A stretch of 64,000 nucleotides of DNA from Gnetum montanum (taxonomy: Eukaryota; Streptophyta; Gnetopsida; Gnetales; Gnetaceae). The position numbers and the translations under genes were made by a program. Where the stretch lies: positions 371,457 through 435,456 of the forward strand of contig MNCI01002923.1 in NCBI GenBank assembly GCA_015680685.1. Reading direction: 5' to 3'. Below, in pieces: positions 34,611-46,380 of the stretch (the stretch's first letter is position 1; each line of letters opens with the position of its first letter). Under the pieces are notes generated by a model, which worked only from the letters and a program-made list of their open reading frames with translations, was not told the DNA's origin and did not search any database.

Positions 34611-37600
34611 CTAGGGGTGTTGAACTAGATTCCTACAAGGGAGGAGGCAACATCATAGCATGGATGGATTGCTCATCTACTGGGATGTCCTTCGTGATAG
34701 GGATAGAGGTCAACATGTGGATTAATGCTTCATGGTGGGTAGAGGAGATCATTATTAGGTCGTACAAGCTTAATGTTGTGTTTCTCTATTTCAAATCCTG
34801 CTTGACTTGAGCCAATGTGTCAAGGAAGTCCTTTCTGCTATCTGCTACTTTGTTGTTAGCCTTCATCTCCTCCATGCAGCCTAAGAGATCAATCTCTCAT
34901 GTTGGGAATTTAGGCTTTACTTGCCTTTCTTGCTTTGGAGCCTCAGTGCTTCATTGTTAATTGCTGGTTATGATGGCCTCTTCAATTCTTTGGACCATTG
35001 GGATGGAGGACAAGGGGATGGGCTTTGGTGGTCCTAGTTCCCTTTGCTCTCAATTGTGCCTAAGCATTTGATCGGTGAGGTGCTCATTGGGTCTTCTAGG
35101 TTTCCATCTTAATTGCTTATTGTCATTAACTGTAGGATGGTGCTTTGGACAAACAAGGACTGATGCATTATCCACCATTAGACTTCAAATAGGTGGGAAG
35201 TCTACATGTTATAGCACCCTTGCGATGAAGGGTGATTAGGCTATTTCCAATACAACATGCTACGAGGCCCTCACCACAAAGGGTGTTATGGGAACTTAAG
35301 GTGATGCCTTGATAACAAAGGAAATCCTTGAATTGGTTAAGAATGAGGAAGTCCCGATGTCATCAGAGGGTGCATGAACCACGAATTGTTCCTACACTGG
35401 TTCTGCATCATCACTAATGCTGATAGCATTGATGATGTACCCTGCACTGCTTACATTGAGAGGATCCTTGTAAACCCCCATTAATTGGTTTTTGGACCAC
35501 ACCGAGTTGGTTGCATCAACGACCAACCCACCCTTTTTAATCATGTATTGTATATTGTCTTACAATGCCATGAAAAAGTCCATATCGTGACTTTGCAATT
35601 GGTGATATTGGAAAAATTGGTCCAACCTAAAATGCTTAGGGACGATAGGCTCATTAGGCAGTGTGGCTGAAGGATTCTTGACGAGCTTGTAATATCGATC
35701 ATGCTACTTATGAGCATCCTTGAAAAATTACTTATATTGGATGCATCTAGTGTGAAGTAGCTGGTCCAAGAGCTCTAACCACTTAATGGGTAATGGTGTG
35801 TACTTTGAGCAATCCTTGCGTTGGAAGTTAGGCCTCATGGTAGCTAGTGCTACGACCAACAATGATGCAGGTTGGTTGTTTGCCACTATGCCAGAGCTAG
35901 CCGCCTTGTTGTTGTTGGCCAATGCCTTGGGAGGCTTGGTCGTTGGTTTGGTGATGGCTAGCTTAGCCTCGTTGGCCACCATTGCGATGGTTGTAGTTAC
36001 CTACTTATCCTTGTCTTTGCATTTTTCCTTCTTTGCATGTAGGTTTTTGTAAGCCACATAGGTCAAATCCTTGCTAGCCTCTATCGCATCCTAGATGCTC
36101 TCTCAATCTAAGCAAATTCTTGGCTTAAGGACTATGAGGCAAGGTAGTACAATTTCCACTTGATGAAGTCATTCATAACATCTTTGAAAATAGCTAGCAG
36201 GTGCATTTCTATGATAGACTCATAGATCTCATTGCGTGACATGCTCTAATGTTGAATGAATTTTTGCATGGGCTCTAAGTGGCCCTACTTCACTTGCATC
36301 ATCTAATCCAGGATTACCTTGGGCTTCAAGTTGTGCTTGAAGCATGTGATAAATTGGGTGAGCAATTCCTCCAAAAAAATGATGGAATCCCTGGGGAGTG
36401 CACAATGCCAATTTAGTGCCTTGCTTATAAGGGACATGGTAAACACCTGGATGATTACATCTAGCCATGCCTATAGTAGAAGGCATTCTGACCAAAAAGT
36501 CACTAAATGGATGTTAGGGTCCCCTTCACCATTGTACTTGGTAAATTGGGGTAGTAGGACCCTGATAGGTAGTGCCAAAGGTGGAACTACAAGACTGATT
36601 GGATCATCCTGGTAAAAGTCCATCACATGGATGGCTTCAAAGGAGGCAACCTTGAGCCGCTTAACCTCTTTGGTGAGCCTTTGGATTAGCTGGAATGCTT
36701 GATCCAGGCTAGGTGCAATTATGGCAAGCTACGTTGGTTGTGCCACTTGCTATGCTATTTGGATGGTCCACAACTTAGTTCCAAGTTGTGTGGGTTGCAC
36801 CATAGACACAGCCCCTAGCCCCCATCACATGTTTGTGAGTTGGGCTATTACAAAGGATGCCAACATGACAAGCAATAGGGTGAATGACACCTAAGTTGTA
36901 TGCGACTCAGACATGTGCATGGTGTGCACATAAGGTTGTGTAGGCATAATGGTCAAAGGTACAAAAGGCTACATAGAATTAATAGGGTGCATAGGCTACA
37001 GAAGTCACAAAGTTATGACAAAAGGCATGATAACAGGAAAGTTAAAAGGAGGTGCAACCTCTTAGCACATCTGCTATGTTTGGTGAGCAGCCACCATGGG
37101 TGTAGACTTGGGCAGTGACACCTAGTTAATGACTATCTCTGAAAAGATAGATTGGTGAGATAGTGGAGGCAAGAAGGTAAAGGTTTTTTACTTGAACAAG
37201 GCATGGAGTGAGTCTTCATGCTTAGATCGAGCTTCAAACTTATCCAGATCCTCTTGCAGGGGCTCCTCGTAGTCAGTCCCTACCTGATAAACCATGTTTT
37301 ATATGAGATTGTCCAACATCCACTAGTAGGCCTCTATGAGCATAATAAAGTCAAAATCAGAAGGGAACCACTTCCTTCTATTTCTGTACATAAGCTTAAA
37401 ACTACATTTGGCTTCCATTTCTTGGTGGTCTACATACAAACCCACCTGGAGCTTTGCACAAACAAAGTTATATTACTCATCATTAAGCACCATGAGGTTA
37501 GGAGGTAGGTTGCATTACCTAAGAGATTGCCTCTCTATCTTTGACAAGATCCCCACCCCAAAGAAGGTCAATCACAATCTCCTGCTGAATGAGCTAGAAA

Positions 37601-37660
37601 TTAACTTTGCTCGAGGCAGAGGTCAAAGGTTGTCCAAGATTCATCATGCAAAAGAAAAAT
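34611..37660 (-). pseudogene. Tat-2 gag and gag-PR linker, broken
   Basis: In element order from about 37,640: MNLGQPLTSA-type N-terminus (the Tat-1 equivalent is in frame 40,633-40,965), a variable region, GHLEPMQKFIQH ... NEIYESIIEMHLLAIFKDVMNDF (36,130-36,290), then RYYKLVKNPSATLPNEPIV and FFQYHQLQSHDMDFF (35,560-35,700), then a Pro/Ala-rich linker to the protease. No CCHC zinc knuckle was seen. Many stops. The same blocks occur in Tat-1, so this is the family's normal gag. Confidence 0.78.
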
Positions 37661-38070
37661 GCAAACAGTTTTTGTTTGCAAAAGGGTTGAAAAAAAATGA
37701 CTAAGTGCGAGAATGCGGAAAAAAAAACTAAGTATAAAATTGCTAAAAATGGCTAAGTGTAAAAACGTAGAAAAATGACCAAGTATAAAAACACAGAAAA
37801 ATGACTAACTGTAAAATGCATAGAAAAATGACTAAGTATAAGCTACTGAAAAATGACTAACTCTAGGACTACGCTCAAAGATGACTATAATCACTACGTT
37901 GGAGCCATCTACACTTTGTTAAGCACCCAGAACTTGGTTAAGTGTAAGATATACACTAGTGTTATTAGGTGGCGTTCCAAAAAAACTGACTATAGAGTCT
38001 AGTCAACAATAACAATGTAGAGAGCATGTAAGGCAACAACCAAGGGATGGCCAAAGAAGGAGATCACAAA
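37661..38070 (-). other. Tat-2 5' leader
   Basis: Non-coding sequence between gag and the primer site. It contains a run of about eight short units of the form aaaaatgactaagtgtaaaa (37,690-37,860), a family-specific tandem repeat, then a single pair of actacgctc arms. Counterpart of 40,971-41,271 in Tat-1. Confidence 0.6.
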
Positions 38071-38089
38071 GCCCCTCCTTCTAACGCCA
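38071..38089 (-). other. Tat-2 primer-binding site
   Basis: The minus strand reads tggcgttagaaggaggggc, six bases from the LTR end. Tat-1 has tggcactagaaggagaat at the same place. The shared tggcg/ac-tagaaggag core is, as I recall, typical of Tat-lineage elements. The tRNA was not verified. Confidence 0.75.
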
Positions 38090-38095
38090 GAAAAC

Positions 38096-39753
38096 TATAG
38101 CAATCGACAACATCGAAGGCTAAAATAGTACTTCAAGAGGTCCATGGTCGCATAACCTTGACTCCACATTTACACAAGTACCTGCTGGGAATAGAAGCAG
38201 GGTGCTAGAATAGTCTTGTCAATCAAACTGGGACTTATGGGTGTTACAACAAAACAAGTGTCAAGAGGGTTTACACAATGTGTGAAATGCCCATGATGCC
38301 CATAGGGGTGAGCTTAGTTAAGGGTCACAATGCAAAACGAGGGTGCAAACGTGCAAATTTATGTAAGAAAATGCCAATAGAATGCTAGAATGCAAGTAAA
38401 AATGCTAAAAATGCATGGAGAATGAGCAAGAGAGAAATTGACACCACCCTAAATAGGGGGAGCGTAGATAACTACAAAGAGAGTTGAGGTACGTGGTGTA
38501 CAAACAAGTGTAGTGGACAAGCGTAGTCATAGTCTCAAGGTGTCTAAGCTATGAAAATTAATGTCTGTCATGGAGTCTGAGTTTGCTAGGTTGGCTATCA
38601 TGGCATCCTACAGGCTACGCTACTCTGCGAAGTGCAATAATGCTGCTATGGTGTACAATAGTGTCTACTAAATACCAAGAGTGCTTAGATGCAAGAATGC
38701 CAAGAATTCCAATGCTCAAATTTTCCAACCAAATGCTTCAAATGTCAACCACTAAAACATGAAATGTTGGGGTATTTATAGGGCTACGATTAGTGTGAGT
38801 TGCAAATCGAGCACCATGTGGCAGAGGGGTAGCTGAGACTACGCTAGCCCCCAACTACGCTCCCACTAAAGCAAATGGTGTTCTTCTGGTGTGCTCCAAT
38901 GGATCCTATGAGATTGCCAAATTATGACTACATTTCCAAGACTACAAATGTGAATTCCAAATTGATCATAATGTACCTAAAAATAATGTAAAATAGTGTA
39001 GTTTTGGAGGCTACGCTCCAGGACTACCTTGTCCACTCTCTCAAGTGGTGTCAAGCATAGGTACAATTTAGGGAAAAATGGGGGATGCAAATGGAATGCA
39101 AATTGTTGCTCTTACTTGCTAAAGGAATGTTGAAGCTGAGATGTAGGCCGGTGTTGCATTCTGGCATCTTTTGAAGGTAGTTTCAGCAGACTATGCTGAC
39201 TACACTCTAGAGAGTAGTCCAATAGTTAAACAAATTTTGCCAAAAGATGAGGCCCAATGTAGACTACGTTGACTACGCTCTAGAGCATAGTCCTAGTAGG
39301 GAGAGCATAGCCCAAACACTTAGAAAAACCTTGCAAAGACTGATGCCCTTATACAAACTATGCTGACTATGCTCTGGAGTGTAGTAGGGAGGATAGCCTC
39401 AGAAGTTAGAAAATCTACCAAACTATTTCTTCCATCCTAAGCCAACCTGAGAGCCTCTGGCTTGACACTTAGGAAAATTTTCAAAATTGGCCATTTCATT
39501 GCTAGCTATGCTCTAGAGCATAGTCCTAGCATAGAGAGTGTAGTTAGGAAACTTAGAAAATTTTACAACAATTGTCGACACTTAGAAAACTTTTGCAAAT
39601 CTAGATTGTTTGTGTCAACTACACTGACTACACTCTGGATCATAGTCCCAGTAGTGGGAAGCATAGTCTTAACACTTAAAAAAAATTTCCAAGTTTTCAC
39701 ACTTAGATAAATCTGGAGTTAAGACCTGAAAGCCAAAATTTGATGGTGTTTCA
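38096..39753 (-). repeat. Tat-2 5' LTR
   Basis: Collinear with 21,985-23,639. TATA-like ggtatttata (plus strand) at 38771-38780. U3 palindromic modules lie at 38,820-39,670; the clearest is actacgctctagagcatagt near 39,269. Ends tgtttca at 39753. Confidence 0.87.
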
Positions 39754-39754
39754 T

Positions 39755-40970
39755 CCCTCACCATTATACTTGGCGAACTAAGGTAGTGGGACCCCAATTG
39801 GTAGAGTTTGAGGTGGGACCATAAGACTTATAGGCTCATCTTGGTAGATGTCCACCAGTTTGAAAATTTTAGAGAAGGCATATTTGAGTCACTTCACCTC
39901 TTCTATCAAGGTTCGGATCAGTTGGAATTCCTAGACTAAATTTTGGGATGTCCCAACTAAATGCACTGGTTGTGCTATTCGTTGTGCTAGTTGTGTGGCT
40001 AATGACCTGGTCACAGGTTTCAGAGCCATGCAAGGTTCTTGATGTGTCAACTATGTTATAGGGACAATGATTACTACAAGAAATGCATGCATGGATTGGA
40101 CCAACGCTAAGGGTGCCAACGAAACAGGCAAGACATAGGATGCCTAAGTCTTATAGCGCCTGGAGATGGGACCTATGTGAACATATGACTAAGCTAGCAT
40201 GATTACTACTAGCAAAGATGGCTAGGCAAGTTGAGATGATGCCACAAAGGGCAAGTTGAAGGGAGTTGTTGCATCATAATATGTGTATTGTATATGATGG
40301 GTTGCCACCACAGGCATAGATCTAAGCCTAACAGAGTGAAAAGGAGATGTCGATGTTATGACTATCTCAGGAAGGATAGGTGAACTAAACTAAGGATGGG
40401 CCAAACTAGGGATTACTTGTTGGAAGATGGTGGGAAAGGGAACTTCATGTTTGGAGTGAGCTTCGAACTTGTCCTCGTCCTCTTGTAAAGCTTCCTCGTA
40501 GTCAGTTCCCTAGTTGCGCTTACCTACTCAAATGAGTTGGGATAACAACTGATGGTGGGACTCTATGAGGAGGATGATATCAAATGAGAAAAGGATATAC
40601 TCCCGTCCATCCTAATGGATTAGTTCAAAGTCTTATTTTGCCTCCATGTCAAGGTGATCTATAGGTAACCCTCCTTGGACCTTTTCACATATAAAGTTAT
40701 ATTGTTCATTGCTAAGCGTGGCATATTCTAGGTCTTGGCCACGTAGCCTAAGGGATTGCCTTACCTTGGCCATCACGAGATTCATAGCGTTGTCAATCCT
40801 AGTCTCTTGTTGGATAGGCAAGATATCAAGTATGTTTGAAATTGACATCAAAGGTTGATCTGGGTTCATGGTTGTAGATTGAGTTGTAAAGGGAAACTGT
40901 AGAGGTTGTTGGGTGCAAAATATAGTAGACCAAGCTGAATCTAACTTTTTTTTAGCTGATACCACTAACT
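39755..40970 (-). pseudogene. Tat-1 gag, 5' part
   Basis: The start of gag is the 110-residue minus frame from ATG at 40,963-40,965. It includes the blocks IDNAMNLVMAKVRQSLRLRG and EYATLSNEQYNFICEKVQGG. These blocks also occur, with stops, in Tat-2 (37,430-37,640), so the frame is genuine gag. It continues left with stops to 39,755, where Tat-2 interrupts it, and resumes at 21,979. Confidence 0.8.
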
Positions 40971-41271
40971 ACACTCTCCAATGTGGAGAGTTGACTACAC
41001 TATCTACGCTAACTACACTCTCCACTATGAAGAGCCAACTACGCTCTTCATGATAGAGAGCTAACTATGTTGTCTATGTTAGAGATGACTACACTCAAAC
41101 TGAGGACAATGGGAACCTAGCAAAATAGTGGAGAGAAGTGTAGTTTGGGGTTGCTATGTGGGGTCCCGGGGGGACCGACTACAAGGACCAATCTACACTA
41201 ATCGATCAATGAACAACTACAATGTAGAGAGCTCACAAAACAACCTTAACCAAGCTTGAAAAAAGGGTTTG
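40971..41271 (-). other. Tat-1 5' leader with hairpin arms
   Basis: It holds four tight pairs of arms (ctaactacactctcca / tggagagttgactac and variants, 40,965-41,100). The arm motif is therefore also present in the transcribed leader, not only in U3. ggtcccggggggacc at 41,161-41,175 is an additional GC-rich palindrome. Confidence 0.6.
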
Positions 41272-41289
41272 ATTCTCCTTCTAGTGCCA
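41272..41289 (-). other. Tat-1 primer-binding site
   Basis: The minus strand reads tggcactagaaggagaat, five bases from the LTR. It differs from the Tat-2 site mainly at a former CG (tggcg to tggca). Confidence 0.75.
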
Positions 41290-41294
41290 GAAAC

Positions 41295-42719
41295 TATAAT
41301 GATCGAAAACATCAGTAGTTGGAACATCGAGGTCCATAGGCACATAGCCTAACCCCAAGTTCATGTGAGGGCCCATTGGAGGTGGAGACAGGACAACTTG
41401 AACAATCTTGTCAATCAAATAGGGACTTACCAAATGCAACCGAGGTGTAGCATGGTTAGTCACAGTGCCAATGCAAAATGGTGCTAAGTGTTTAAACAAT
41501 GTCAATGATGTTAACGATGTCAATGGGGCTGAATGTAGTCAAGAGTTCTAAAAAAAAATGGGGATGTCAACATGTGAAGACCATTGGCCAAGCATAGTTT
41601 TAGGTGCAGCTATGCAGTGAAACAGCAAAAAATGTAGAGAGAGAGAGAGAGAAGCGAAACACCACCCCAAATGGGGTTAAGTGTAGTTAACATCAAAAGC
41701 GGTTAAAAGGTACACGATGCACAATAGGTGCAGTAGATAATGTAGTCATAGTCTTAGGGGTGTTTAGTCATGAAGACTGGCATTCTGCTAAGGTGTTTGC
41801 ATCTGCTAGGTTGGTCACCATAGTGTACTGTAGGCTACAGTATTCTAGTGGGCTACAATGGGCTGGCGTGATCTACAACTTCGTAGGTATGCCTTTGGTT
41901 CTCTCCTAAGCATTTCTTAGGTTTGCCAAGTCTCTGGTTTACTAATTCTCAAATTTGCCAACCAACACTAAAATTTTCCAACCCCAAAAATATTGAGGAT
42001 GAGGGTATTTATAGGCCTAGGGTTAGCAGAAGATGTGAGATGGCTACCACATGGCAAAGGGGATGGTTGGGACTATGCTCTTCATTGGACTAGTGGTGTC
42101 ATGTTTTGTTGTGCTCTATTGGACTCTACGAGATTATGAGACTATGACTACATTGCCAACTACATGTATGTGCTAAGAAGATCATAGGGTACCTAAAAAA
42201 ATGCAATTTTCAAGACTATTCTTTGGGACTACGCTCTTCACTATCTCGTATGGGGTCAAGTGTAGTTACAGTTTTGGGGCCAAAAAGGAGATACAAAAAG
42301 ATGCATTTTGCTAACTATGCTTGCCGAAGGTGAGTTGGTGCTGAGCTAAGTGACGTTGCTATGTTGTGGTGGGCACTGGAGACTATTCTAGTTGACTATG
42401 CTTGACTACACTCTAGACTGGGGGAGAGCGTAGTCCTATACTTAGAAAAATTCTGCAAAAATTGGGTATGTGCTAACTCCACTCTCCATTATAGGCTAAC
42501 TATGCTCTCAACTAGGGGTGAGCGTAATCCCAGCACTTAGAAAAAATTGCAAAAATTGACTTTTTGTACTAACAACGCTCTCCACGAGAGGCTAACTACT
42601 CTCTAAGCTAGTGGAGAGAATAATCCCAATGCTTAGAAAAATTTGCAATGATTGGTCTTGTGCTGACACTTACAAAAATTTGTGGCAAAGTTTCATAGTC
42701 CAAATTTGGTTGTGTTTCA
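41295..42719 (-). repeat. Tat-1 5' LTR
   Basis: Collinear with 6,324-7,738, with an (ga)n run at 41,637-41,654 not seen at that length in the 3' LTR. TATA-like gtatttatag (plus strand) at 42005-42014. U3 arms at 42,060-42,620. Ends gtgtttca, followed by the duplication ccact. Confidence 0.88.
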
Positions 42720-42859
42720 CCACTTATATGATTAGCATGGATGGCCATCACCCCTACAACTGAGTTGAAAGGAGGAGATCCAAAAGATTGAGCATCATTC
42801 TCCATCTGATGAGGTGTTGATGGAACTGGCTTACTTAGGCTCATGGAAAGGTTTCAGTT

Positions 42860-44150
42860 GTTGCATGTTGACCAATTGTTTTTTTTCGGGCTTTTAGGTT
42901 TGTAAATTAACATGGCCTCAAAAGGAAAGGTTTCATAGATGATATAAGGCCCTTCCCACAATGTTTGAAACTTAGTCTTTTGAGGGACATGTGTGGGGTT
43001 CCAGTAAAGTTCCTTATCTCCAAGTTGAAATTTAACTTTCCTTATTCTAAGGTCATGATGTTATTTACTAAATTCCTTATGCACTTCATTCAAAGATAGG
43101 GCTACCAGTCTATTCTCATCTAGCACGTTAAGGTTGATCAAACTCTCCTTTTGTGCTAGGCTCATATCAAGGTTTAGGTCATAGGCTATTGAAAGTATAC
43201 AGAGCTCAAATTGAATTGGAAGAGTTGGTAATTTTCCATACACTAGCTCATAGGGAGAGTATCCTATAAGGAGCTTCCATGTTGAGCGATATGCTTAGAA
43301 GGCATCGTTGAGTTTTGTGTTCCAATCTCTCCTATTGTTACTAATTTTTCTTGTTAATATTTTTGTGATATCCCTATTGGTAACTTCTACTTGACCATTG
43401 GCTTGGAGATGGTAGGGTGTTGTTAATTTATGTTCAATCCACAACCATTGCATGAGCTTACAAAAAGTAGCACCTATAAAATGAGTACCATTATCAAAAA
43501 TTAGTACATGTGGCACACCAAACCTGTTTACAACATTTTGTTATATAAATTGAGTAACAAGAGAAGATGTATAGTCAATGATGATTGCTAGTCCTACCCA
43601 TTTCGTAAAATAGTCAACATCGACTATTATGTATCCCTTTCCATTTGACATGGTTATGATGGGACCCATGAAGTCTATGCCCCAAACTTCAAAGGGTTCC
43701 AGTGGTTGGATCCACTACTAAAGTTCCTCCATTTGAGTAATCATCCCACCATCTCATTAATAGCATTCATAAGAGTAGATGAATTAGTGAGCATCCCTAA
43801 AGATTATTCACCAATAGTACCCTTCCATCAAGATTTTAATGACTATGAGTCTCCTTGCATTGTGGCTCCCATAAGAACCCTCATGAGCATCTTAGAGGAT
43901 GTGCAGTTGGTCAGCATTAGGAACACACCAACAAACCAGGCCATCAATGCACACCTTGTAGAGGTGTCCATTAATTTCAATAAAGTGTTTGGCTTGATGA
44001 AGAAAATGTCATTACTTTCAGTGGTCTAACTCTTATGTCATCTCTTAAGTGAGAAGATAAGTGAGGATGCCATTGTACCATTTTGGTTTAGCATGCACTT
44101 GTTCATTTATTGCACCAACAAAGAGGAGTTCATCAGAAAATTGATCCAAG
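42860..44150 (-). pseudogene. Ath-1 integrase (broken, catalytic triad kept)
   Basis: On the minus strand: a degraded zinc-finger segment (DAHEGSYGSHNARR near 43,810-43,860; its last Cys pair reads YECY), [14 protein letters not shown] with the first Asp (codon 43673-43675), LIFDNGTHF (second Asp, 43493-43495), ANGQVEVTNRD (Glu, 43385-43387), then KLPTLPIQFEL and a C-terminal LWEGPYIIYETFPFEAM block (42,915-42,970). All three catalytic residues survive, but stops and frame breaks lie upstream. A 107-residue plus-strand frame at 43,706-44,029 is its shadow. Confidence 0.86.
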
Positions 44151-44590
44151 AGTGGGCTCTAATCCTCTTTATTTTCCCATTGTAACCAAGACAAGTAATC
44201 AGTGACCACATTCTTAGTCCCCTTTTGATCTACCATTGTAAGATTAAACTCAAGCAAGATCACTAGCCATCGTATGACATGAGGGCTCACCATTGGTTTA
44301 TTCATTAGGAAGCAAATGACACTGTGATCAATGTGCACAAAAACCTTGTATCCAAGTACATAGTGCCTAAAATTTTCCAAGGCATACACCACTTTCATTA
44401 GCTCTTTTTGAATTGTGGAGTAGTTAAGTTGTGCATCCACAATGCTTTGGCTTATACAATGGATGTAATATGGACATTTTTGATCATCCAACTGTGTAAG
44501 CATAGCTCCCAAGGCATAGTTTAATACATTTTTTATAATGTGAAATGGTCAGGATCAATCAGGTGCTAGTAGAATTAGAGTTTCTACAAG
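44151..44590 (-). pseudogene. Ath-1 RNase H domain
   Basis: The minus frame 44,159-44,512 includes QLNYSTIQKELMKVVYALE, YVLGYKVFVHIDHSVI and NVVTDYLSWLQWENKED, ending at the connection to integrase. Closely parallel to Ath-3 62,100-62,572. The upstream part with the first Asp lies across a break near 44,520. Confidence 0.85.
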
Positions 44591-45560
44591 CCTCTGCTTA
44601 AGGCTTTGGAATGTCTTTTTGCATTCCTCAATTTATATGAATGAAGCATCTTTCTTTGTAAGTTGGACCAACAATTTCATGATCATAGAGAAATTCTCTA
44701 TGAATCACCAATAATAGCCAGTGTGTCTAAGGAATAATCAAACATCTTTAAAGGCTTCCAGTTGGTAGGTTATTCCTTGGATGACCCAAATCTTTTTAAG
44801 GTCTATCTCAATCCCTACTTGAGAAATTCTATGCCTCAATACAATGTCCTCTTGGATCATGAGATAGCTCTTTTGCTAATTAAGCCCAAGATTAGTCTCC
44901 ATGCATCTTTAAGCACTTACTCAAGGTGGTCCAAGGCTTACCCAAATGTAGTGCCATAGGTGGAGAAGCCATCCATGAAAACTTTCACCCCACTAGCAAT
45001 CTGCTGCTGAAAAATGCTTAGCACTAAGCATTGGAAAGTTGTAGGAGCATTACATAGACCAAAGGGCATATTATGATATGTAAACGTCCCATAGGGACTT
45101 GTGAATGTTATTTTTTCCTAATCCTTAAGCATGATCTGAATTTGGTTATAGCTACTATAACCATCTAGAAAGTTATAATAACAATGTCCAAAAATAATAT
45201 CCAACACCTAGTCCACAAATGATAATGGAAAATGATCTTTGAACATTGTCGTGTTCAATGCCCTAAAATCAATACAAGATTGCCACTTGCCATCTTTCTT
45301 TGGCACAATTACAAGTGTGCTAATCCACTCTCTATCCATAATTGGATAGACAAACCCCACCTTGCGGAGTTGTTCAATTTCCTCTTTAACAATCTACTTC
45401 AATTTGGGATTCAGTCGCTGCTACGGCTGCCTCTTTGGCTTTATGGCTAGCTCAGTATAGATGTGATGTTGACATATCTGAGGATCAATCCCTTTGAGTT
45501 CAGGATATGACCAAGCAAAGGATATTGGCCACTTGTTGACCACTCTCAACAGCATTCTTT
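44591..45560 (-). pseudogene. Ath-1 reverse transcriptase (catalytic Asp lost)
   Basis: The minus reading gives FAWSYPELKGIDPQICQH (about 45,480-45,540), EEIEQLRKVGFVYPIMDREW, KDGKWQSCIDFRALNTTMFK (45,245-45,305), YYNFLDGYSSYNQIQI, SPYGTFTYHNMPFGLCNAPT and VFMDGFSTYG (44,950-44,985). The active-site box is F-M-D-G (44968-44979) where Athila relatives have two Asp. Several stops. Confidence 0.86.
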
Positions 45561-46380
45561 TTTACTCAAGAGTACGGTTAACATTAATTATCACTGGCGT
45601 GCCATTTTTCAAAAATGCATATTTCATGTCAGTAGGTACAGTTTTCAACTCTAAGGGCTCCTATTTAAAATTTTCAGGGATTTCCAACTCTCCCCAATTG
45701 GTATCATCACGTTCATCATCAAAGAGTTGGCAATGAACTTGCTCCAGTTTATCCATGCCTTTAACATAGGCATAAGTTAAGCTCTTAGTAGGTTTAATGC
45801 AAAGTGTGCTACTTTCAAAATTAGTTGTCAACCACTAGGTGCCCTCCTATTTTGTAGCTATTATGTACAAGCACTTTTAGATTTTAGATTCATTTGCACA
45901 CTGTTTACATACTTTGATTGATGTGCTTTTTATAAACTAGAGTTTTCGCACACAATTACACCTAGTATCATTGTACGCGATGCATGGAACTCTCTTCTTA
46001 TTGATCTCTTCAAATGCATTTTCCTTGGAAATCTTCATGGAAAGATCTCTAATGCCCATTCATCCATCAATAGCGCTTGACCAAGCCCTTCTCATAATAA
46101 TTGAAAAGTTCCCTTTGCAATTGTCAACCTTAATCACCAAGAAATCAATAGGATATGACCACCCACAAACAGTGGTCATAATGTCCTTCCCTAATCCCAA
46201 GAGAACAATGATGGAATGATTTTCCAATTCTAATTGGATGTTTCTCTTCTTGAGAGGAGGTAGGTTCCATAAATTGTACATTTCATGGAAAATCAAGTTA
46301 ATACCAGAACTTGAATCAAGAAGAGCCTTGCAAGGCTCATTTCCAGTAATCTACAAGTAGATGAGTGGACTGCTTGGATT
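45561..46380 (-). pseudogene. Ath-1 protease and PR-RT linker
   Basis: The protease box reads LDSSSGINLIFHEMY (46,280-46,325), with GKDIMTTVCGWSYPIDFLV and GNFSIIMRRAW following in frame 46,060-46,296. The linker near 45,580-45,780 (LEQVHCQL, TNWGELEIPENFK) matches Ath-3 60,905-60,990. The DSSSG form replaces the usual D-S/T-G and is shared by both copies, so it is a lineage trait and not damage. Confidence 0.83.

Larger units (their letters stand above)
21985..39754 (-). mobile_element. Tat-2: Tat/Ogre-type retrotransposon inserted in Tat-1 gag
   Basis: LTRs at 21,985-23,639 and 38,096-39,753 (1,655 and 1,658 bp). The 5-bp ccctc stands at 21980-21984 and 39755-39759. Removing the element rejoins ggggtccctc to accattatacttgg, which matches the uninterrupted gag of Tat-2 itself near 36,512 (agggtccccttcaccattg). 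Element order: primer site 38,071-38,089, gag, protease, spacer (now carrying Tat-3), RT-RNaseH, second RNaseH, INT, minisatellite, 3' untranslated region, LTR. With TG/CA ends the duplication would be offset by one base, so the exact ends are uncertain by 1 bp. Confidence 0.88.
6324..42719 (-). mobile_element. Tat-1: Tat/Ogre-type Ty3/gypsy retrotransposon, split by Tat-2
   Basis: The outer boundaries are 3' LTR 6,324-7,738 and 5' LTR 41,295-42,719 (1,415 and 1,425 bp), flanked by the perfect 5-bp duplication ccact at 6319-6323 and 42720-42724. In element order the interior is: primer site 41,272-41,289; gag start 40,965; gag interrupted by Tat-2 (21,985-39,754); rest of gag; protease; a 6-kb spacer holding an antisense gene-like region; RT-RNaseH; second RNaseH; INT; minisatellite; 3' untranslated region; 3' LTR. 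Domain order and the second RNaseH identify the Tat lineage. It inserted into Ath-1 just downstream of INT. All genes carry many stops. Confidence 0.9.

Noticed and set aside
43706-44029. A 107-residue plus-strand frame
   Set aside because: It lies opposite the Ath-1 integrase N-terminal region, which aligns block by block with Ath-3 integrase on the minus strand.
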